Shown: positions 1-11,790 of the stretch, in pieces
Layout: every line of letters begins with the position of its first letter
How positions within the stretch are numbered: position 1 is the stretch's first letter
DNA from: Muscardinus avellanarius
Lineage: Eukaryota; Chordata; Mammalia; Rodentia; Gliridae
Length of the DNA stretch: 64,000 bases
NCBI GenBank assembly: GCA_963383645.1
Contig: OY726561.1
Location: forward strand, 137,044,904-137,108,903
Direction: 5' to 3'
Translations under genes and position numbers: made by a program
Notes under the pieces: generated by a model
The model's input: only the letters and a program-made list of their open reading frames with translations
Told to the model about the DNA's origin: nothing
Database searches by the model: none

Positions 1-88
1 TCACTAAGGTGTTGAGATGGTCTCCAAACCTGCGCTCCTCCTGTTTTAGCCTCCCAAGTACTGGGATGTGCGCCATCTCACCCAGCTT
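1..88 (-). mobile_element. B1-ID dimeric SINE, left half, cut by window start
   Basis: Reads as the reverse complement of the 7SL/B1-like left monomer: a 'cctcccaagtactgggat' motif, then a cccagc end. The ID half lies outside the window. This SINE structure is the sciurid signature repeated throughout. Confidence 0.85.
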
Positions 89-999
89 GATTGATGTCTT
101 AGTTAACTTGAGATGCTCAATATGAACTAGACTAGGGCCACTGGTAAGGATAAATGACAGGCAATTAAAAATAATTTTTAAACATAGTACTTAATAAAAA
201 TGCAAATTAAACTGCATCCAAGTGCATAGCCTCTGTCCCTTCCTCTTAGAAAGAATGCTTTCATTTGAAGGCTTAGGGCACTCTACAACTATAGGTAATA
301 TGTTAACCTGGGTGATGCTATTTTTTTTTCTCATGGGAGATAACAACAACAAAATTCTGATAAGTTATTATATCAGTTTAGATTTTGGGAAATTTCCGGA
401 TTGGAAAGTCCAAGCATGATGTTGAGACTATACCGCTGAGTAGCTTCCGCAGCTGGATGGGCATCAGAATCCCGAAGGAGGGCTCAGCCCTGATCAACCG
501 ACCCTCCTAGACCAAGCAACCTAGTAAGTACCACGAATTCCATCTGCTCCCTCCCCAGCAGGCTTTAGCAGAGACCCTAAAGAAGAGTAGTTTTAAAACA
601 ACTCCTCCCTCCTTGCCCACCTATGGCAGGAATTTTGTGGATGGGATGGGGTTGCCAACCTCATGCATGCACTTGATGAATTAATTAAATGTAAAATACA
701 TATATGTTTTCCACTGAAAACACTGGTATCCCATAATCAACAACATGACTATATATACTTTTTTGCATCCTGGCTATGAAAAGGGACTAAGCTATCTCAA
801 AGATGCCTTCCTATTTGGAGATATTCTCCCTACAATATAAACACTATCTCGTCAAATACACAGTCAAATTAAACACTCACTTGGGTTCATCATAACTCAA
901 AACATTCTATGTACCCTTTGTGTCAACTCTGAGATACCACCACTGCCTCCAAAGGAAAGCATATCTGTAAAATCAGTACAATTATGGAAATTTTACTTT
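89..999. other. unique DNA, no gene seen
   Basis: AT-rich intergenic sequence with no recognisable repeat, splice-flanked open frame or RNA gene. The short open frame at 222-419 has no coding character. Confidence 0.5.
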
Positions 1000-1480
1000 T
1001 TGTTGTTGGTATTCTTTATTCTGTTTTTTTTTTTCTTTCAGGGAGTTGAGTTAATCGTGATCTTCAGTTTACGACACATTCTCTTCATTAGTTTTTCCAA
1101 GATTCTCTCTTGCTTTATCTATTTATTGTTCATCTTTTGTTCCCCTCTCCATATCTCATACAATTCTCTCATAACCATTCTGATGTATTGGATGGGCTTT
1201 TGTGTGGGTGCTTATAAAGCATGTATCATTTTGTGTGCGTGTATTTTCACTTGGGAAAATGGTTCTTCACTGTACTATACTGTTTTCTTGCTTTTTTCAT
1301 AGCATCCCGCCATGTTGATAAATATTCATCTAATCAATTGCTTCTAATACCTGCATAGTACTGCTCTATGTCCTTTCACCAAATCTCAACCACTCACACT
1401 TTTTAATAAAGTACACTCACATTACCTCCAACTATTTCTGATCACCACAATAACTCTCTGCCTCAGTCAACATTCCCACT
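1000..1480 (-). mobile_element. possible ancient LINE-1-type fragment
   Basis: T-rich sequence with wording typical of old antisense LINE 3' regions: a 'ctgcatagtactgctctatg' stretch, and 'catgttgataaatattcatctaat'-like text before it. It resembles 43560-43810. Divergence is high, so the family is uncertain. Confidence 0.3.
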
Positions 1481-1538
1481 GCTCTACTCCAAAACAACAC
1501 ACCACTGGACTTAGAGAAAAAAAGTCTTTGGGAGCTTT

Positions 1539-1827
1539 CAGGTTCAGTTCATGTTAGGTCAGGATGTGCAGATCTCAGGGTGTGGTGATGGCAGGAAGCA
1601 GACAGAGGGAGAGAGCAAAGTTCTGTTTTCACATCATGAAGATCAGGGAGAAGACATACAAAGACAAAAGTGTAATTCCCTGAGGCCACACTCCCAGGTC
1701 ACCACCCAGTAAATCCATTACAATAGACTTATCTACTGGTGAGATGGCAACCCTTATGACTTAATTACATCAACTGTGAACATTAAAAACATGAGCTCTT
1801 CAGGGGCCGTTCTATATCTAACCATAA
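1539..1827 (-). mobile_element. MaLR-type LTR (ERVL-MaLR-like), antisense
   Basis: The reverse complement starts with TTATGGTTAGATATAGAA and contains AATGGATTTACTGGGTGG. Both are shared with the plus-strand copy at 11328-11738, so the two belong to one family. Solo LTR; no internal retroviral genes are seen beside it. Confidence 0.6.
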
Positions 1828-1864
1828 AACACTTTGTGAACACTTTATGTACTTTTACTGTGTA

Positions 1865-1903
1865 ACACACACACACACACGCACGCACACACACACACGC
1901 ACA
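1865..1903. repeat. (CA)n microsatellite, impure
   Basis: Alternating CA dinucleotides interrupted by several CG steps. Confidence 0.95.
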
Positions 1904-2019
1904 CCAAAGAAATTTTCCATACATTTTTCAGCATGTAACTGATGGGTCATGGGAATATAAGTGGCCCTAATTTGAACAAGTGACACCAAATGGCTCCCCG
2001 TAGTGATTGTATCAGCCCA

Positions 2020-2232
2020 TACTTCTACTGGCAATGGCTGAGGGCCCACACAGCTCAGAAACAGTTGGTACAACTGAACTCTCTAACGTGCTGCACAAAA
2101 TACATCATTAGTGATTTAATTTGCATTTCCCTCATTACTAGTGATTTGAAGTAACTTTTCCAATGCTTGATGGCCTTTTGAGTTTCCTCCTCTGTAGACT
2201 GCCTGTTCAAATTCCTTGCCCAAATTTTATAC
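2020..2232 (-). mobile_element. LINE-1 fragment, antisense
   Basis: Contains antisense L1 wording such as 'taatttgcatttccctcatt' followed by 'actagtgatttgaa' and 'ttcaaattccttgcccaaat'. It is 5'- and 3'-truncated and diverged. Confidence 0.5.
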
Positions 2233-2429
2233 AAATAACATGTCTTGCTTCAAAAATAATCCCCCACTCCTAGTGGAATCTGTTGAGTAAGACAGGCAGC
2301 AAGAAAAACTCACACGTATGAACAGATGGCAATGAATTTGTCTTCTGAAAATGGCAGGGATTCAAGAGTCAGCAGGGAACTTGAGAAGTGTTGAGAACAG
2401 TATCGGGGATGGCGACTAGTGACATAATG

Positions 2430-2487
2430 TGAAATACACCTGCCGTAGGGTCTGGCATATAGTAGACACTCATTAAATACCTCTCCC
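2430..2487 (+). mobile_element. MIR, 3' end
   Basis: The 'gtctggcatatagtagacac' stretch with 'tcattaaat' after it is the conserved MIR/L2-type 3' terminus. Confidence 0.55.
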
Positions 2488-2664
2488 TTCCCCCATCTTT
2501 AAAGATTATTAGGATGTGCTTATGAGAAAGTAAACACATGCAATATGTTTATTCACTTCCAATGGGCAACAAAACTGCCTGCAGGAGTCCCCTGATGAGC
2601 CTGGTTATGATGGAGGTGTGTCTAACTCATGTTTAGCTCCTCCCTCCACTTCTACTATGAGTGC

Positions 2665-2905
2665 AAGGTGGGAAATGGACAGCCTGGCTCTGTTCTCCAG
2701 CTCCACCAAGCATGACCTGTGTGGCTTGATGCAAGGAAAGTCACTTATTGGAACCTCAATTTATCCCTCTTCAAGTCGGGCGCTACTGGTGGTACCTTCC
2801 CCTTGGGGTTGCAACAAGGATATTGGTGGTTCCACAGAAAAGATGCAGAATAGTACCTGACATGTATTTAGTGTTCAGGGAATCTCAGCTGCTGCTGGTG
2901 ACCTG
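2665..2905 (+). mobile_element. MIR SINE
   Basis: Diverged MIR: a tRNA-like 5' part, a central 'caaggaaagtcacttattgg' / 'cctcaatttatccctcttca' core, and a degraded 'agtacctgacatgtatttag' end. Confidence 0.6.
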
Positions 2906-3050
2906 ATTACTCAGCTTATTCTTGGGATATGGGAATTGTGCTAAATTGACCCAGCCAACAGTCTTTGGCTCTCCAATGGCAATTGTTATACCTGCTAAAA
3001 TTCATTTTCAAGGGCTAAGGGCTATGTAACAGCATTTACATATTTTATAC

Positions 3051-3052
<2 letters not shown>

Positions 3053-3094
<42 letters not shown>
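3053..3094. repeat. (TG)n microsatellite at a SINE 3' tail
   Basis: Pure TG dinucleotides abutting the ID end of the antisense SINE at 3095-3283. On the SINE's own strand this is a (CA)n tail. Confidence 0.97.
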
Positions 3095-3096
<2 letters not shown>

Positions 3097-3283
3097 CTGT
3101 GGATTGAACTCAGGGGTATTCTACCCCCGAGCTATACCCTGAGCCCTATTTTATTTTTTATTTTGAAACAGGATCTCAGTATGTTGTGGAGGGCCTTGCT
3201 AAGTTGCTGACACTGGCCTTGAATCATCCTGTCTCAGCCTCCAAAGTACTGGTATTACCAGGCATGCACCACCACACCGGGCT
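3095..3283 (-). mobile_element. B1-ID dimeric SINE
   Basis: Complete dimer read antisense: the ID reverse complement (ctacccccgagctatacccc-like), an AT-rich linker, then the B1-like half ending in 'accacaccgggct'. Confidence 0.9.
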
Positions 3284-5117
3284 CACACTGTGTATCTTAA
3301 ATACTCTATCCAATTATAATCATTTTATAATCAATTTTTTTAATTGACTTTTTAAAAACTCTTGAGAAAGTACACATTTTCCCCAAAGTTTCTGGGTTGT
3401 TCTGTTCTAGTTCCTCTTTGAATCTCCAGGAACACATCTGGGCTTCACTGGCTAGACAACAAAACTGCTGGAAAATGGGTTTCCATACTCAGTAGGCAGG
3501 CACTCCTGCTCTCCTTGTGTAAGGAGTATTCTTGTTCCTATTTCTATCCATGAAAGCATATTAAAGGAAGATATTAAGCAAATAAATAAAGTAACAGGTG
3601 GCAACCATGACCTGAATATAAAAGAGTCTCTTTTTTTTCAGCTTTAAAAAATAAAATAGAGGCAGCGGGCAAGGGAATCAAAACTAGCAGGTGTAACAAC
3701 TGCTGGGTTGGAGGGAGCAACAGCCGCCACTGAAGGGGTGCTTGGACTCCTAAGGAAGTGGTCAGAGCTCTCTGAATTGCCCGATCCATATCACGGTGCA
3801 TAGAGGACAGTGAAAACAATCTTTGTGTTCAAAGACTTGTTCAATTCCATTACAACCAGCCGGGGCGCCTCACTAGTCACTGTTGCCTCTGACTACACGC
3901 TTTAGTTTCCTGATTATAAAGTGTGGTGTGGGATGAAATATCTCCTCCATGTTTCCTTCTGTCTCCCAATTTTAGGATTTTATAGCTAATCCCTGAATCT
4001 AGATTAAAAAAAACAAAACCCACCTACCTATACTACTGCTTTTATGCTGGTCATGCATTTATTATTTATTATATCCTCTCCCCAGTAGTTGGATTAGCAA
4101 TGATGTAAGTCTCATCTGTTTCAACCCTAAATGAACATGAAAATCTAGCTGCTACACCTAATTGGAAAAGGGTTCAATCTCTTGAAAATGGCCAGGTGCT
4201 TTTTCCAAGGACAACCTGTTGACCTGGCTTTATGGAGAAGCCATCCTCTGTGAATACAAGATCAATTTGTAGAGCTCCCTCACTCTCCATGTGGATTTCC
4301 TCTTCTTATCAAAGTGGACCTGAAAAGGTAGGACACCCAGAGAGCCCCAGAGTGAACCATTCTGGGCAGGATCTGCTCAGAAGTGGCCAGCACACAGTCA
4401 TATCTGAAAATTAATGGAGGAGACCCAGAGCTAATGAACGTATATTTACTCCAACAAATAACAGAGCCAGTTCAACAGCTGCCCAGCCAGGCTGTCAGTC
4501 AAGGAACATGAGCAGAGAGAAAATGAATAATACTGGGTCATTGGTGACTCAGGCTCTACTTGGCCTGAATGTAGAGATGGGGTGGGGCGAGACATGTCAT
4601 CTTGACACTTTGATACAGGCGAGTTTTTTTTTTTCCCCTGTGAATATTTGTTCATCTTAAGGGGCTGGGAGGTGGACCATTATGTTTTTAATATTATTTA
4701 AAATTTTGTGAGATAGAAGATAAATATGTATAAAGGAGCTCTCCATATATAACTCATCTCACACATGTCCTTTAAATATATATTTTTAAATGGTGAGTGG
4801 CTGTTCATTCACTCTCTGAAAATTGAGCAGTAAAGTCAATTCCGATTATTTTGAAAACATAAATTTGTTTCTATGCAACTAATATAAAAGAGAACCACTT
4901 AAGCGTCATGTGGCTTTTGTGTTTCTGAGTGATTTTACCCATGAGAAACACTGGATGGCTGCAGAATACCACACCCAATCAAACGAAGCTGTGCACACAC
5001 CTGCAACGCCTACCAGTTACCTCAACTGCTGTGTGTTATTGTGGGGCCCAGAAGGAGCACAGGCTGCTGATGACAGCATGACTCTGCATGGCTGCAGGTG
5101 CGTGTGCTTCCCGCAGT
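3284..5117. other. unique DNA, no gene seen
   Basis: No recognisable transposon or coding exon. Short open frames at 3574-3819, 4232-4414 and 4446-4655 have no conserved motif and overlap no splice context. Confidence 0.45.
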
Positions 5118-5194
5118 CATGCATGTACACATATCTCTTGCATGTGCATTGCATACGGTTCTGTGCAATGACCATGCAAGGTGTACCATGCATG
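5118..5194. other. large imperfect hairpin
   Basis: The arms 5138-5153 and 5164-5179 pair at 14 of 16 positions around a 10-nt loop. An outer stem pairs 5118-5130 with 5181-5194 through a single bulged C. The internal loop is 7 nt against 1 nt. This is far more symmetrical than the surrounding DNA. It could be a small inverted-repeat element, a hairpin RNA precursor, or a chance product of a local gcatg-rich tract. Confidence 0.6.
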
Positions 5195-5759
5195 TACACG
5201 CCATGCTAATGTGAACACGAACCATTTTGACTCTAACCCTATAAAAATGACAAGCCTGTGAATAAAATTGCTGTTTGTTTGCTGTTTGTTCTCCTCCAGA
5301 TGGTGACTTCGCATGTTTTCTTCATTCTGGGGAATCTCACTGCCTGCAACCTCAGCTGGCCCCTGACCGAGCCCCTGACAGTTATGAGCCCCCATGCAGA
5401 CCTGCTGATACATCTCTCCTTCCAATATCAGAAAATCCTTGTGCACCAGCTCACAGTAACCCATAAACACAGCCCTGCAACACCCACTTCTGCAAGCAAA
5501 CTGAAGTTTTTTCCCCCCAAGAAAAAGCATAAATATGTGTATTATTTTACTATTAAATAATTTACTTCTTTCTTTTAACATGTCACTGGCAAAAGCACGG
5601 TGCCACTAACTTTATTTCCCTCATCAGCCCTGTGGTTTCTGTTGCACAATTTTGCACACAGCATGGTCATTTTTTTTTTTTTGCATAGTATGATAATTTT
5701 GTAGAATACTCTGTCATTTTCTAGCAGAATCAACTGCATCTTTCTGTAACTTAAATTCT
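5195..5759. other. unique DNA, no gene seen
   Basis: Both strands carry open frames (plus 5258-5560, minus 5117-5581), but neither has a recognisable domain. The minus frame runs through the hairpin. Confidence 0.4.
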
Positions 5760-5912
5760 TTTGATTTCTCCCTGAGGGCTGACACGGTCATATTAATTCA
5801 CTTTCCAGTGATAAAGTAAGTGGCGGCTTCATCACAGAACCTGCTCTTGTTTTCCATCAGAATTTTGAGCTGCTGACAGGCAGCAAGTACATGAATGTTT
5901 GCCGAATCACTG
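5760..5912 (+). mobile_element. possible L2 3' end
   Basis: The order 'ctccctgagggctgacacgg' ... 'ggcagcaagtacatgaatgt' with 'ttgccgaat' follows the L2 3' pattern (stop-region 'ctccctgagggcagggac', then 'caataaatgtttgttgaat'). Confidence 0.45.
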
Positions 5913-6308
5913 TGTTTGCCCAGGTCCAGCACCAGGGAAGGGAATTTCACTTCTGTATTCTTTCTCCAGATGTCACAGGATTCCTGACAATCCTTCCAAC
6001 ACTCCTCATTCAGTTTTCAAGACTAAGTGGCGATGTGACAGAGGTAATGAGGGGTCGCGGATCCTTGCCTACACCCCTGGCTTTAATTGTGTTCAGAAAT
6101 TCAGACTGGTTGGGTGCCCCCAGAATTTGGCCATGGTGTGAAGTCTGGGGCACTATGGGTCTGAAGGAATGGATGTGAACACCTCCCCAGGACCGCAGGC
6201 CCAGGAGGCCAGAGCCCAGTGAGGCTTCAGAGTGATAGAACTGAGGATTGTGAGAAGGAAAGAATATGGCCGACTTCAAACCTTCCATGGGGGAGAGCCA
6301 TCAGAAAG

Positions 6309-6403
6309 GTGCTTCTGAAACGTGGTCCCTGCACTGCAGCATCAGCATCGCCTGGGCCTTGGGGCCCTACTAACCACGTCCTGAATCAGAAACTATAATG
6401 GGG
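6309..6403 (-). mobile_element. MER5-like hAT element fragment
   Basis: Reads 'gtggtccctgcactgcagca' then 'tcagcatcgcctggg' and later 'ctgaatcagaaact', matching antisense MER5A order. Non-autonomous hAT-Charlie relic. Confidence 0.65.
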
Positions 6404-6669
6404 AAGGCATGTGTGTGTGTGACTTTCTCCCTCTCCACTTCTCTGCTGGCTGGTCTGACTGAGTTTCATGGATCCTTTGGGGGGGAAGGAAAAAGTAAGA
6501 GAAGTGATTACAGTGGAAGCTAAAATGGAAAGTTTGTGACTAATTAGTAAATTTCAGGTATATGTTTAAGAGTTCTTTCTATAAAAGTTTCTGTCTCTAC
6601 TTATCAATCCCGAAAAGAAAATAAAAAATAGCTACAGATTGTTATCCCAAGTGACACGAACACACGATA

Positions 6670-6800
6670 TGTAAATATATTTGTGTATATATATATATAT
6701 ATAATACATATTATATGTTAATATATAATTTATATGTGAATATATTTTATATATATAATATATTATAAACCTATAATATAAATCAATGATAACTATTATA
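6670..6800. repeat. AT-rich (TA)n-derived tract
   Basis: Interleaved TATATA and AATATATT runs with local palindromes. Low complexity. Confidence 0.85.
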
Positions 6801-7208
6801 TGTGTGTACATATTGCCACCTCCTACACCCCTACAAGGTGTTAAGAAGATGTTATAAATCATAATAGTGTATTAAATTTAAATTGACCAGAATATAAAGC
6901 ACATTCAATAATATTATGGCACAGGTTTGCTTATTTAAGCACTATTAATGCATGTAATTGTCTACCTTCCTAATTTTTTCCATTGTAACCTTTATGAACC
7001 TTAGAAATAAAAATATTCTTACAATTAGAAAAGAATACTCATCTTAGAGGGCAACCATTGAAAACTAAGTTAGCAAACAAATATTTATTGTGTCTAATCG
7101 CCGGGCATAAAATTTCCAAGGAACATCTTTGGTTGTAATATTTTCACTATTCCTCTTAAAAAGTAGAGTCAGCATATCACTCTGAATTCTCCTCAGAGAT
7201 ATATGATA

Positions 7209-7211
<3 letters not shown>

Positions 7212-7259
<48 letters not shown>

Positions 7260-7274
7260 TGTGTGTGTGTGTGT
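7212..7274. repeat. (GT)n microsatellite at a SINE 3' tail
   Basis: Nearly pure GT with one TATG interruption, directly abutting the ID end of the antisense SINE at 7275-7475. Confidence 0.97.
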
Positions 7275-7475
7275 TTGGGGGCTGAACTACTCAGGAGCTT
7301 TCTTCCTCCAAACTATACCCCTAGCCCTTTCATTTTAATTTTCTATTTTAAAACACGATCTCAACTAGGTTGCTAAGAGTCTTGCTAAGCAGATGAGGCT
7401 AGATGCAAACATGCTTTCCTCCTGTCTCAGCCTCCCAAGTACTGGGATTACAAGCATGTGGTCCCATGCCTGGCT
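7275..7475 (-). mobile_element. B1-ID dimeric SINE
   Basis: Antisense dimer, moderately diverged. The ID half lacks a clear B box. The B1-like half is intact through 'cctcccaagtactgggatta'. Confidence 0.85.
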
Positions 7476-7557
7476 GGGATACCTCAATTTTGATGAAGAT
7501 ATTCCATAAGAGGAATCATAGTCAAGAAAGATTGTAATTAGAGTGAACCTTCAAAAG

Positions 7558-7715
7558 CATCTAACCCAACCCTCCCTTACTTGATGAACAAGAAAACTCA
7601 GGCCCAGGGGCATGACTCACCCTGGACCACAAAGCTAGAACTAGCACTACCATCTCTCTCTAACCTACTATTCTTCCCACTGTATCTCTCTGCCTCTGAT
7701 CTGAAAAGCAGAGCC
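7558..7715 (-). mobile_element. MIR SINE, antisense
   Basis: Shows the antisense MIR order: 'gaacaagaaaactcaggccc', then 'accacaaagctagaactagc'. Diverged. Confidence 0.5.
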
Positions 7716-7872
7716 AAGCAGGCCTGGCACTCTATGGGGTCGTCTGAAGGACCACATGCACCCATGCCATAGAAAGGTCCTCTTCAGAGACAAAGTTGTT
7801 TTTTTTTTTTTACCAGTTCATTTCTCACTCCTTAGAAGGGCCAAGTAAAATCCAAAGATGTGGGCCACTTTA

Positions 7873-8092
7873 TTATTATTATTTTTTTTTGGTGGTACTG
7901 GGGGTGGAACCCAGAGGCTTTCTACCTTCAGGCTATACTCCCAGACCTATTTTATATTTTATTTGGAAACAGGGTCTCACTAAGTTGCTGAGAGCCTCAC
8001 TAAGTAGCTGAGGCTGGCTTCGAACCTGTGTGATCCTCCTGTCTCAGCCTCCCAAGCTCAGGGATTACAAGCATGCGCCATCATGCCTGGCC
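7873..8092 (-). mobile_element. B1-ID dimeric SINE with perfect 16-bp TSD
   Basis: Complete antisense SINE with a TTATTATTATTTTTTTTT tail complement. It is bounded by GATGTGGGCCACTTTA at 7857-7872 and again at 8093-8108. The perfect duplication fixes both boundaries and marks a comparatively recent L1-driven insertion. Confidence 0.96.
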
Positions 8093-8108
8093 GATGTGGG
8101 CCACTTTA

Positions 8109-8830
8109 GGCCAACCTCTCTGATCTTGGATTTTGCATCACTTAAAAGGAAAGAATCCACTCCACCCATGTACTTTCCTGAAAAAGTTGTGGCTTATATA
8201 CCAGTGACTGTTTATTTGGATAGGGTTCAGATAGTAACCTCCTAGCCCTAAAGGTCATAATACTCAGCATGTGTCACTGGGTTCTTCCTGGGAGCTCTAG
8301 CAAAGCATAAGCAATTGCTCTTTTTGGCAAACAAGTCAGCATCAAGATCTTGCTGGCAATTAAGTCCCCTTTGTAACTGGACTCCACCTGCAGGCTGGTG
8401 AACAGGGTCTCCAGGTCAGAGTTTCCCCACTGTACCCCAGTCCCTACTCTGTCTGTGTCGTGGCTGGGATCTACTCATTACGCGCTTCTAAGCCATATAC
8501 ACTCTAGACTGGTGGTGACCTACAACTCTGTCTCTGGTACTTGGGGGCAAACCATTTGATCCTTCAGGTTCTCATGTAGGCTTGAGGAAATGCTGGCACT
8601 GGTAAACTCTACATGAATTGGAAAAAGAATAAAAATAAAACATGATTCCTGGGAGTGCAATAAAAGGCATATTACATAGTTTAAGATCTTCAAACCAAAA
8701 AAAAAAAAGATGAGGCCGAATTATTTGGGTTTTTAATTCCTTGGTGACTGTTCTCCAGACCCAAATGACATGGAATTCAGTTAATTTGTAAACATTCCAT
8801 ATGGAAACGACTCTCCAAGAGTCCATTTTT
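8109..8830. other. unique DNA, no gene seen
   Basis: No repeat or coding signal recognised. Contains one 12-bp A run near 8698. Confidence 0.45.
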
Positions 8831-8985
8831 TCCCAAGTGCTCTACTGTTCAAAACCTTTCCATGGCTCCCTCATGCCTTCAGAATAAAAACAGCAAAAAG
8901 GAAACGAAATATGGCTTTTAGATTGGCAGGCAAGATTTTACAATCTGCTCCACACTATTTAAATAAGATTACTCACTCTTTTAAA
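8831..8985 (+). mobile_element. L2 LINE fragment
   Basis: The text 'caaaacctttccatggctcc' ... 'ccttcagaataaaaacagca' ... 'tttacaatctgctccacact' follows the L2 ORF2 3' wording. Confidence 0.55.
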
Positions 8986-9420
8986 GCCCATACTGTATTA
9001 GCTATCTATTACTGTGAGACCAATTAGCCCCAAACGAAGTGGTTTAAAGCAACAATAAACACTGATTATCTCCTGGCGTCTGTAGCTGGGGAATCTGAGA
9101 TAGCTTCACTGTTTGGTTCTATCTCATGCTCTCCTGTGGGGTCGCAATCATAACCCTGTGCAGGGTACAACCATTTGAAGGCTTGACCGAGACTGGAAGA
9201 TCAGCTGCCAAGGTGGCGTTCACATAGCCGTGTGACAAAGATCTCCTAAAAGAGATGCTTCAGCATCCCCAAAGCATGGCAGCTGTTTGCCCTCACAGCC
9301 AGAGAACCGGCAGAGCAAGATGCAATGTCTGTTATGATCAAGCCTCAGAATTACACATCAGCATGTCTGCAAAATTCTCCTGGGTAGAAAGGCCAGCCCT
9401 ATTCAGCTTATGGGGGAGGT
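8986..9420 (-). mobile_element. MaLR/MLT-type LTR, antisense
   Basis: Begins 'gtattagctatctattactg' and continues 'ttgaaggcttgaccgagact', a familiar antisense MLT1-like pattern. Solo and diverged. Confidence 0.55.
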
Positions 9421-9423
9421 GTA

Positions 9424-10015
9424 CCAGTCAGCTTTTAGTTGCCCTGACCAAAATAGCTGACGAGGATAACTTAGAAGAGGAAAAGCTGGTTGTGGATTAT
9501 GGGTTCAGAGGGTCAGTCCATGGTTGGCCAGCTCCATTGATATGGGCCAGAAGTAAGGCAGAACACCATGGTGGAAGTATGGTGAAGAAAAGCCACTAGG
9601 CTCATGGTAGCTAGGAGGGGGGTAGGGGGTAGGGAGAGAAGGAGAGAGAAAGAGAGAGAAGGGAGAAGAGAGAAAGAAGAGAGAAGGGAGAAGAGAGAAG
9701 GGAGAGAGGAAAGACCCAGGGAGAAGAGAAACCCTTCCAGGGCATGCCCCAGGAACCTACTTCCATCAACTAGGATCCCCGTATCAATTGTACATTCAGC
9801 TACCAATGGATCAATCCATCAAATCCATTAATCCACCGAATCAAATGGAGTTGATGGGTCATTCCCCTGATGAGGTCAGAACCCTTAAGATCTAACCAGT
9901 GCCTACAGCCCCATCTCTGAACCTTGCTGAGCAGGGGCCAGGCTTTCAATACAAGAGCTTGCGGAGGAGAGGTATCATTCTAGGTCCAAACCATAGGAGA
10001 AGACTACACAAAGGT
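9424..10015 (-). mobile_element. MaLR-type LTR, antisense, with purine-rich core
   Basis: Antisense LTR pattern: 'cagtcagcttttagttgccc', 'ggcagaacaccatggtggaa', a GA-rich block, then 'cttccagggcatgccccagg' and 'caatggatcaatccatcaaa'. It directly follows another antisense LTR. Confidence 0.6.
9615..9722. repeat. GA-rich polypurine tract
   Basis: Mixed GAGA, GAAG and GGGA units expanded inside the LTR at 9424-10015. Confidence 0.9.
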
Positions 10016-10194
10016 GTGAATGCCAACAGAGGGTCACAGGAGGCCACCTTGGAGGCCACTACTCTCCCTCTGACACGAGCTTGCCCTGCTGCCTCTGCCC
10101 ATGAGGTTCTGGCCACATGGTCTGCTTCCCTCTGTCTGCTCAGCTTCACAGGATATAGTGAAAAATAGCACAAGAGTGAGAACTGGTGAGACTA

Positions 10195-10360
10195 CATTCA
10201 ATCTCTATCAGTGGAGGATTGGGATCTGATTCCAAACAAGTCCCTTTGCCTTAGCTCTCAAATCTGTAACACAAATACTGTAATCCTCACCACAAAAAGT
10301 AACTGTGAGTACTAAGTGAAATCCGGCCAGAAAAGTTCTTTGCAGATGGTGAATATGTAA
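10195..10360 (+). mobile_element. MIR SINE
   Basis: The run 'tctgattccaaacaagtccc' ... 'tctcaaatctgtaacacaaa' ... 'gagtactaagtgaaat' is the sense MIR core and 3' order. Confidence 0.55.
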
Positions 10361-11327
10361 AATTACTTCTCAACAACCATCTGTTCTTCAAGACCTGCCT
10401 ATAGACCATTTTATAAAAGCTTCAATCTCTCTGTTGTAGGTTCTAAGCCACCTAGCTTTTGGCTTAGACCTTGGGTGGGCAAAGAGAAGGTCCAGAGGAA
10501 GATGGTCTAAATAGAGAACTAGATCTCCATCACTGGGTGTATGATATTAGTTGAGTTATTTTATTTCTCTGTGCTAGTTCCATCCTAGGTAAAGAAAGAG
10601 TTATTGGATCAGATAATGTCTAAAATAGTGGCCAACATTCTCTAATTCTGAGATTCATAAATGTCCTGTTTGCTCAAAACTGTTCTGACCAGCCTAGAAT
10701 TAGGGGGAAATAATATGACCTACTGGGAGGAAGAAAATTAATTTTGATGGGAGAAGACATTTCCAAAAATGGCTGGATCAAAAGCCTGATATTTAACATT
10801 ATCTTAAAACATTTTTATGCCATTTCTGGTATTTCTCATTTACTGTGAAGGCAGTGTATCTTTGCCAGCTGGAAACCTAACTACAAGTAGAGATGCTTTG
10901 AGTTCACTGAAAACTCAAGAGATGTCTTGATGGCTAGCTGTGCTCCTTTTCTTCTGGTCCTACTGTATCCTGTTGAGAAGTCAGTCCCTGGCCATATAGA
11001 ACCTGTCATTTGCATTTATGACAATAGTGATGGTAGCAAGGGGAGCTGAAACATGAAGTAGGCACCTGGCTGGCTATGAGGCTCTCAGATGCTTCAGTTG
11101 TCATAGCTCATAGACTTGCTATTGTATGGGTGGCAAGCAATGAACCCCAATTTTTCAGTCCGTGTTTCCAAAGGAAAGTTTATGATAAGCAAATATGGAG
11201 ATCTGTGTTTCTTTACCCACTCATGTCCTTCCTGATAAGCTTTAGTGGCTGTCATTCTTTCTCCCCATCCTCCCTTTGCTCTCATATATATGTATATACA
11301 TACTTAGACACAGGCCATATATATATG
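10361..11327. other. unique DNA, no gene seen
   Basis: No transposon recognised. Open frames at 11076-11384 (plus) and 11094-11285 (minus) overlap antisense and have no coding signature. Confidence 0.4.
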
Positions 11328-11738
11328 TTATGGTTAGATATAGAATGTTCCCTGAAAAATTCATGTATTAATGTTCAGGGTTGATACAATTAAGCCATGA
11401 GGGTTGTGATCATATCTGTTTAAGTCCATTGTAATGGATTTACTGGGTGGTAACTTAGGCAGCTGGGGTGTGGCTAAACAAGGTGAATCCCTGGGGATGT
11501 GGCTTTAGGGACTGTGCTTTTGCCTTTGAATCCCCATGTTTGCTATTTCTTGCTTCTGGCCTCCATGATATGAGAGCAGAGCTTTGCTTCCTCCCTTTCT
11601 CTGCTTCTCATGACCATGTCCTGAGATCCACAGACCCTGGCCTCACCCAAGAACATCCCTAAAAGTAAATAAATCTTCCTTCTGCTAAATTGTATGGTTA
11701 GCCATTTTGGATTATAGCACTGAGAATGTTGACCAAGA
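11328..11738 (+). mobile_element. MaLR-type LTR
   Basis: Starts TGTTATGGTTAGATATAGAA and contains AATGGATTTACTGGGTGGTA, an 'aaataaatc' polyadenylation-like signal and a 'gaccaagaca' end. Same family as the antisense copy at 1539-1827 and related to 38455-39072. Confidence 0.65.

Positions 11739-11740
<2 letters not shown>

Positions 11741-11789
<49 letters not shown>
11741..11789. repeat. (GT)n microsatellite at a SINE 3' tail
   Basis: Pure GT run between the LTR end and the ID end of the following antisense SINE. Confidence 0.97.

Positions 11790-11790
<1 letters not shown>

Noticed and set aside
5117..5581. 154-codon minus-strand open frame
   Set aside because: It runs through a structural hairpin, overlaps several other open frames and shows no domain.
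5798..6016. A minus-strand frame of about 70 codons with a convincing amino-acid mix
   Set aside because: Much of it is antisense to a likely L2 3' end, there is an in-frame stop at 6017-6019 and no splice acceptor. No family recognised.
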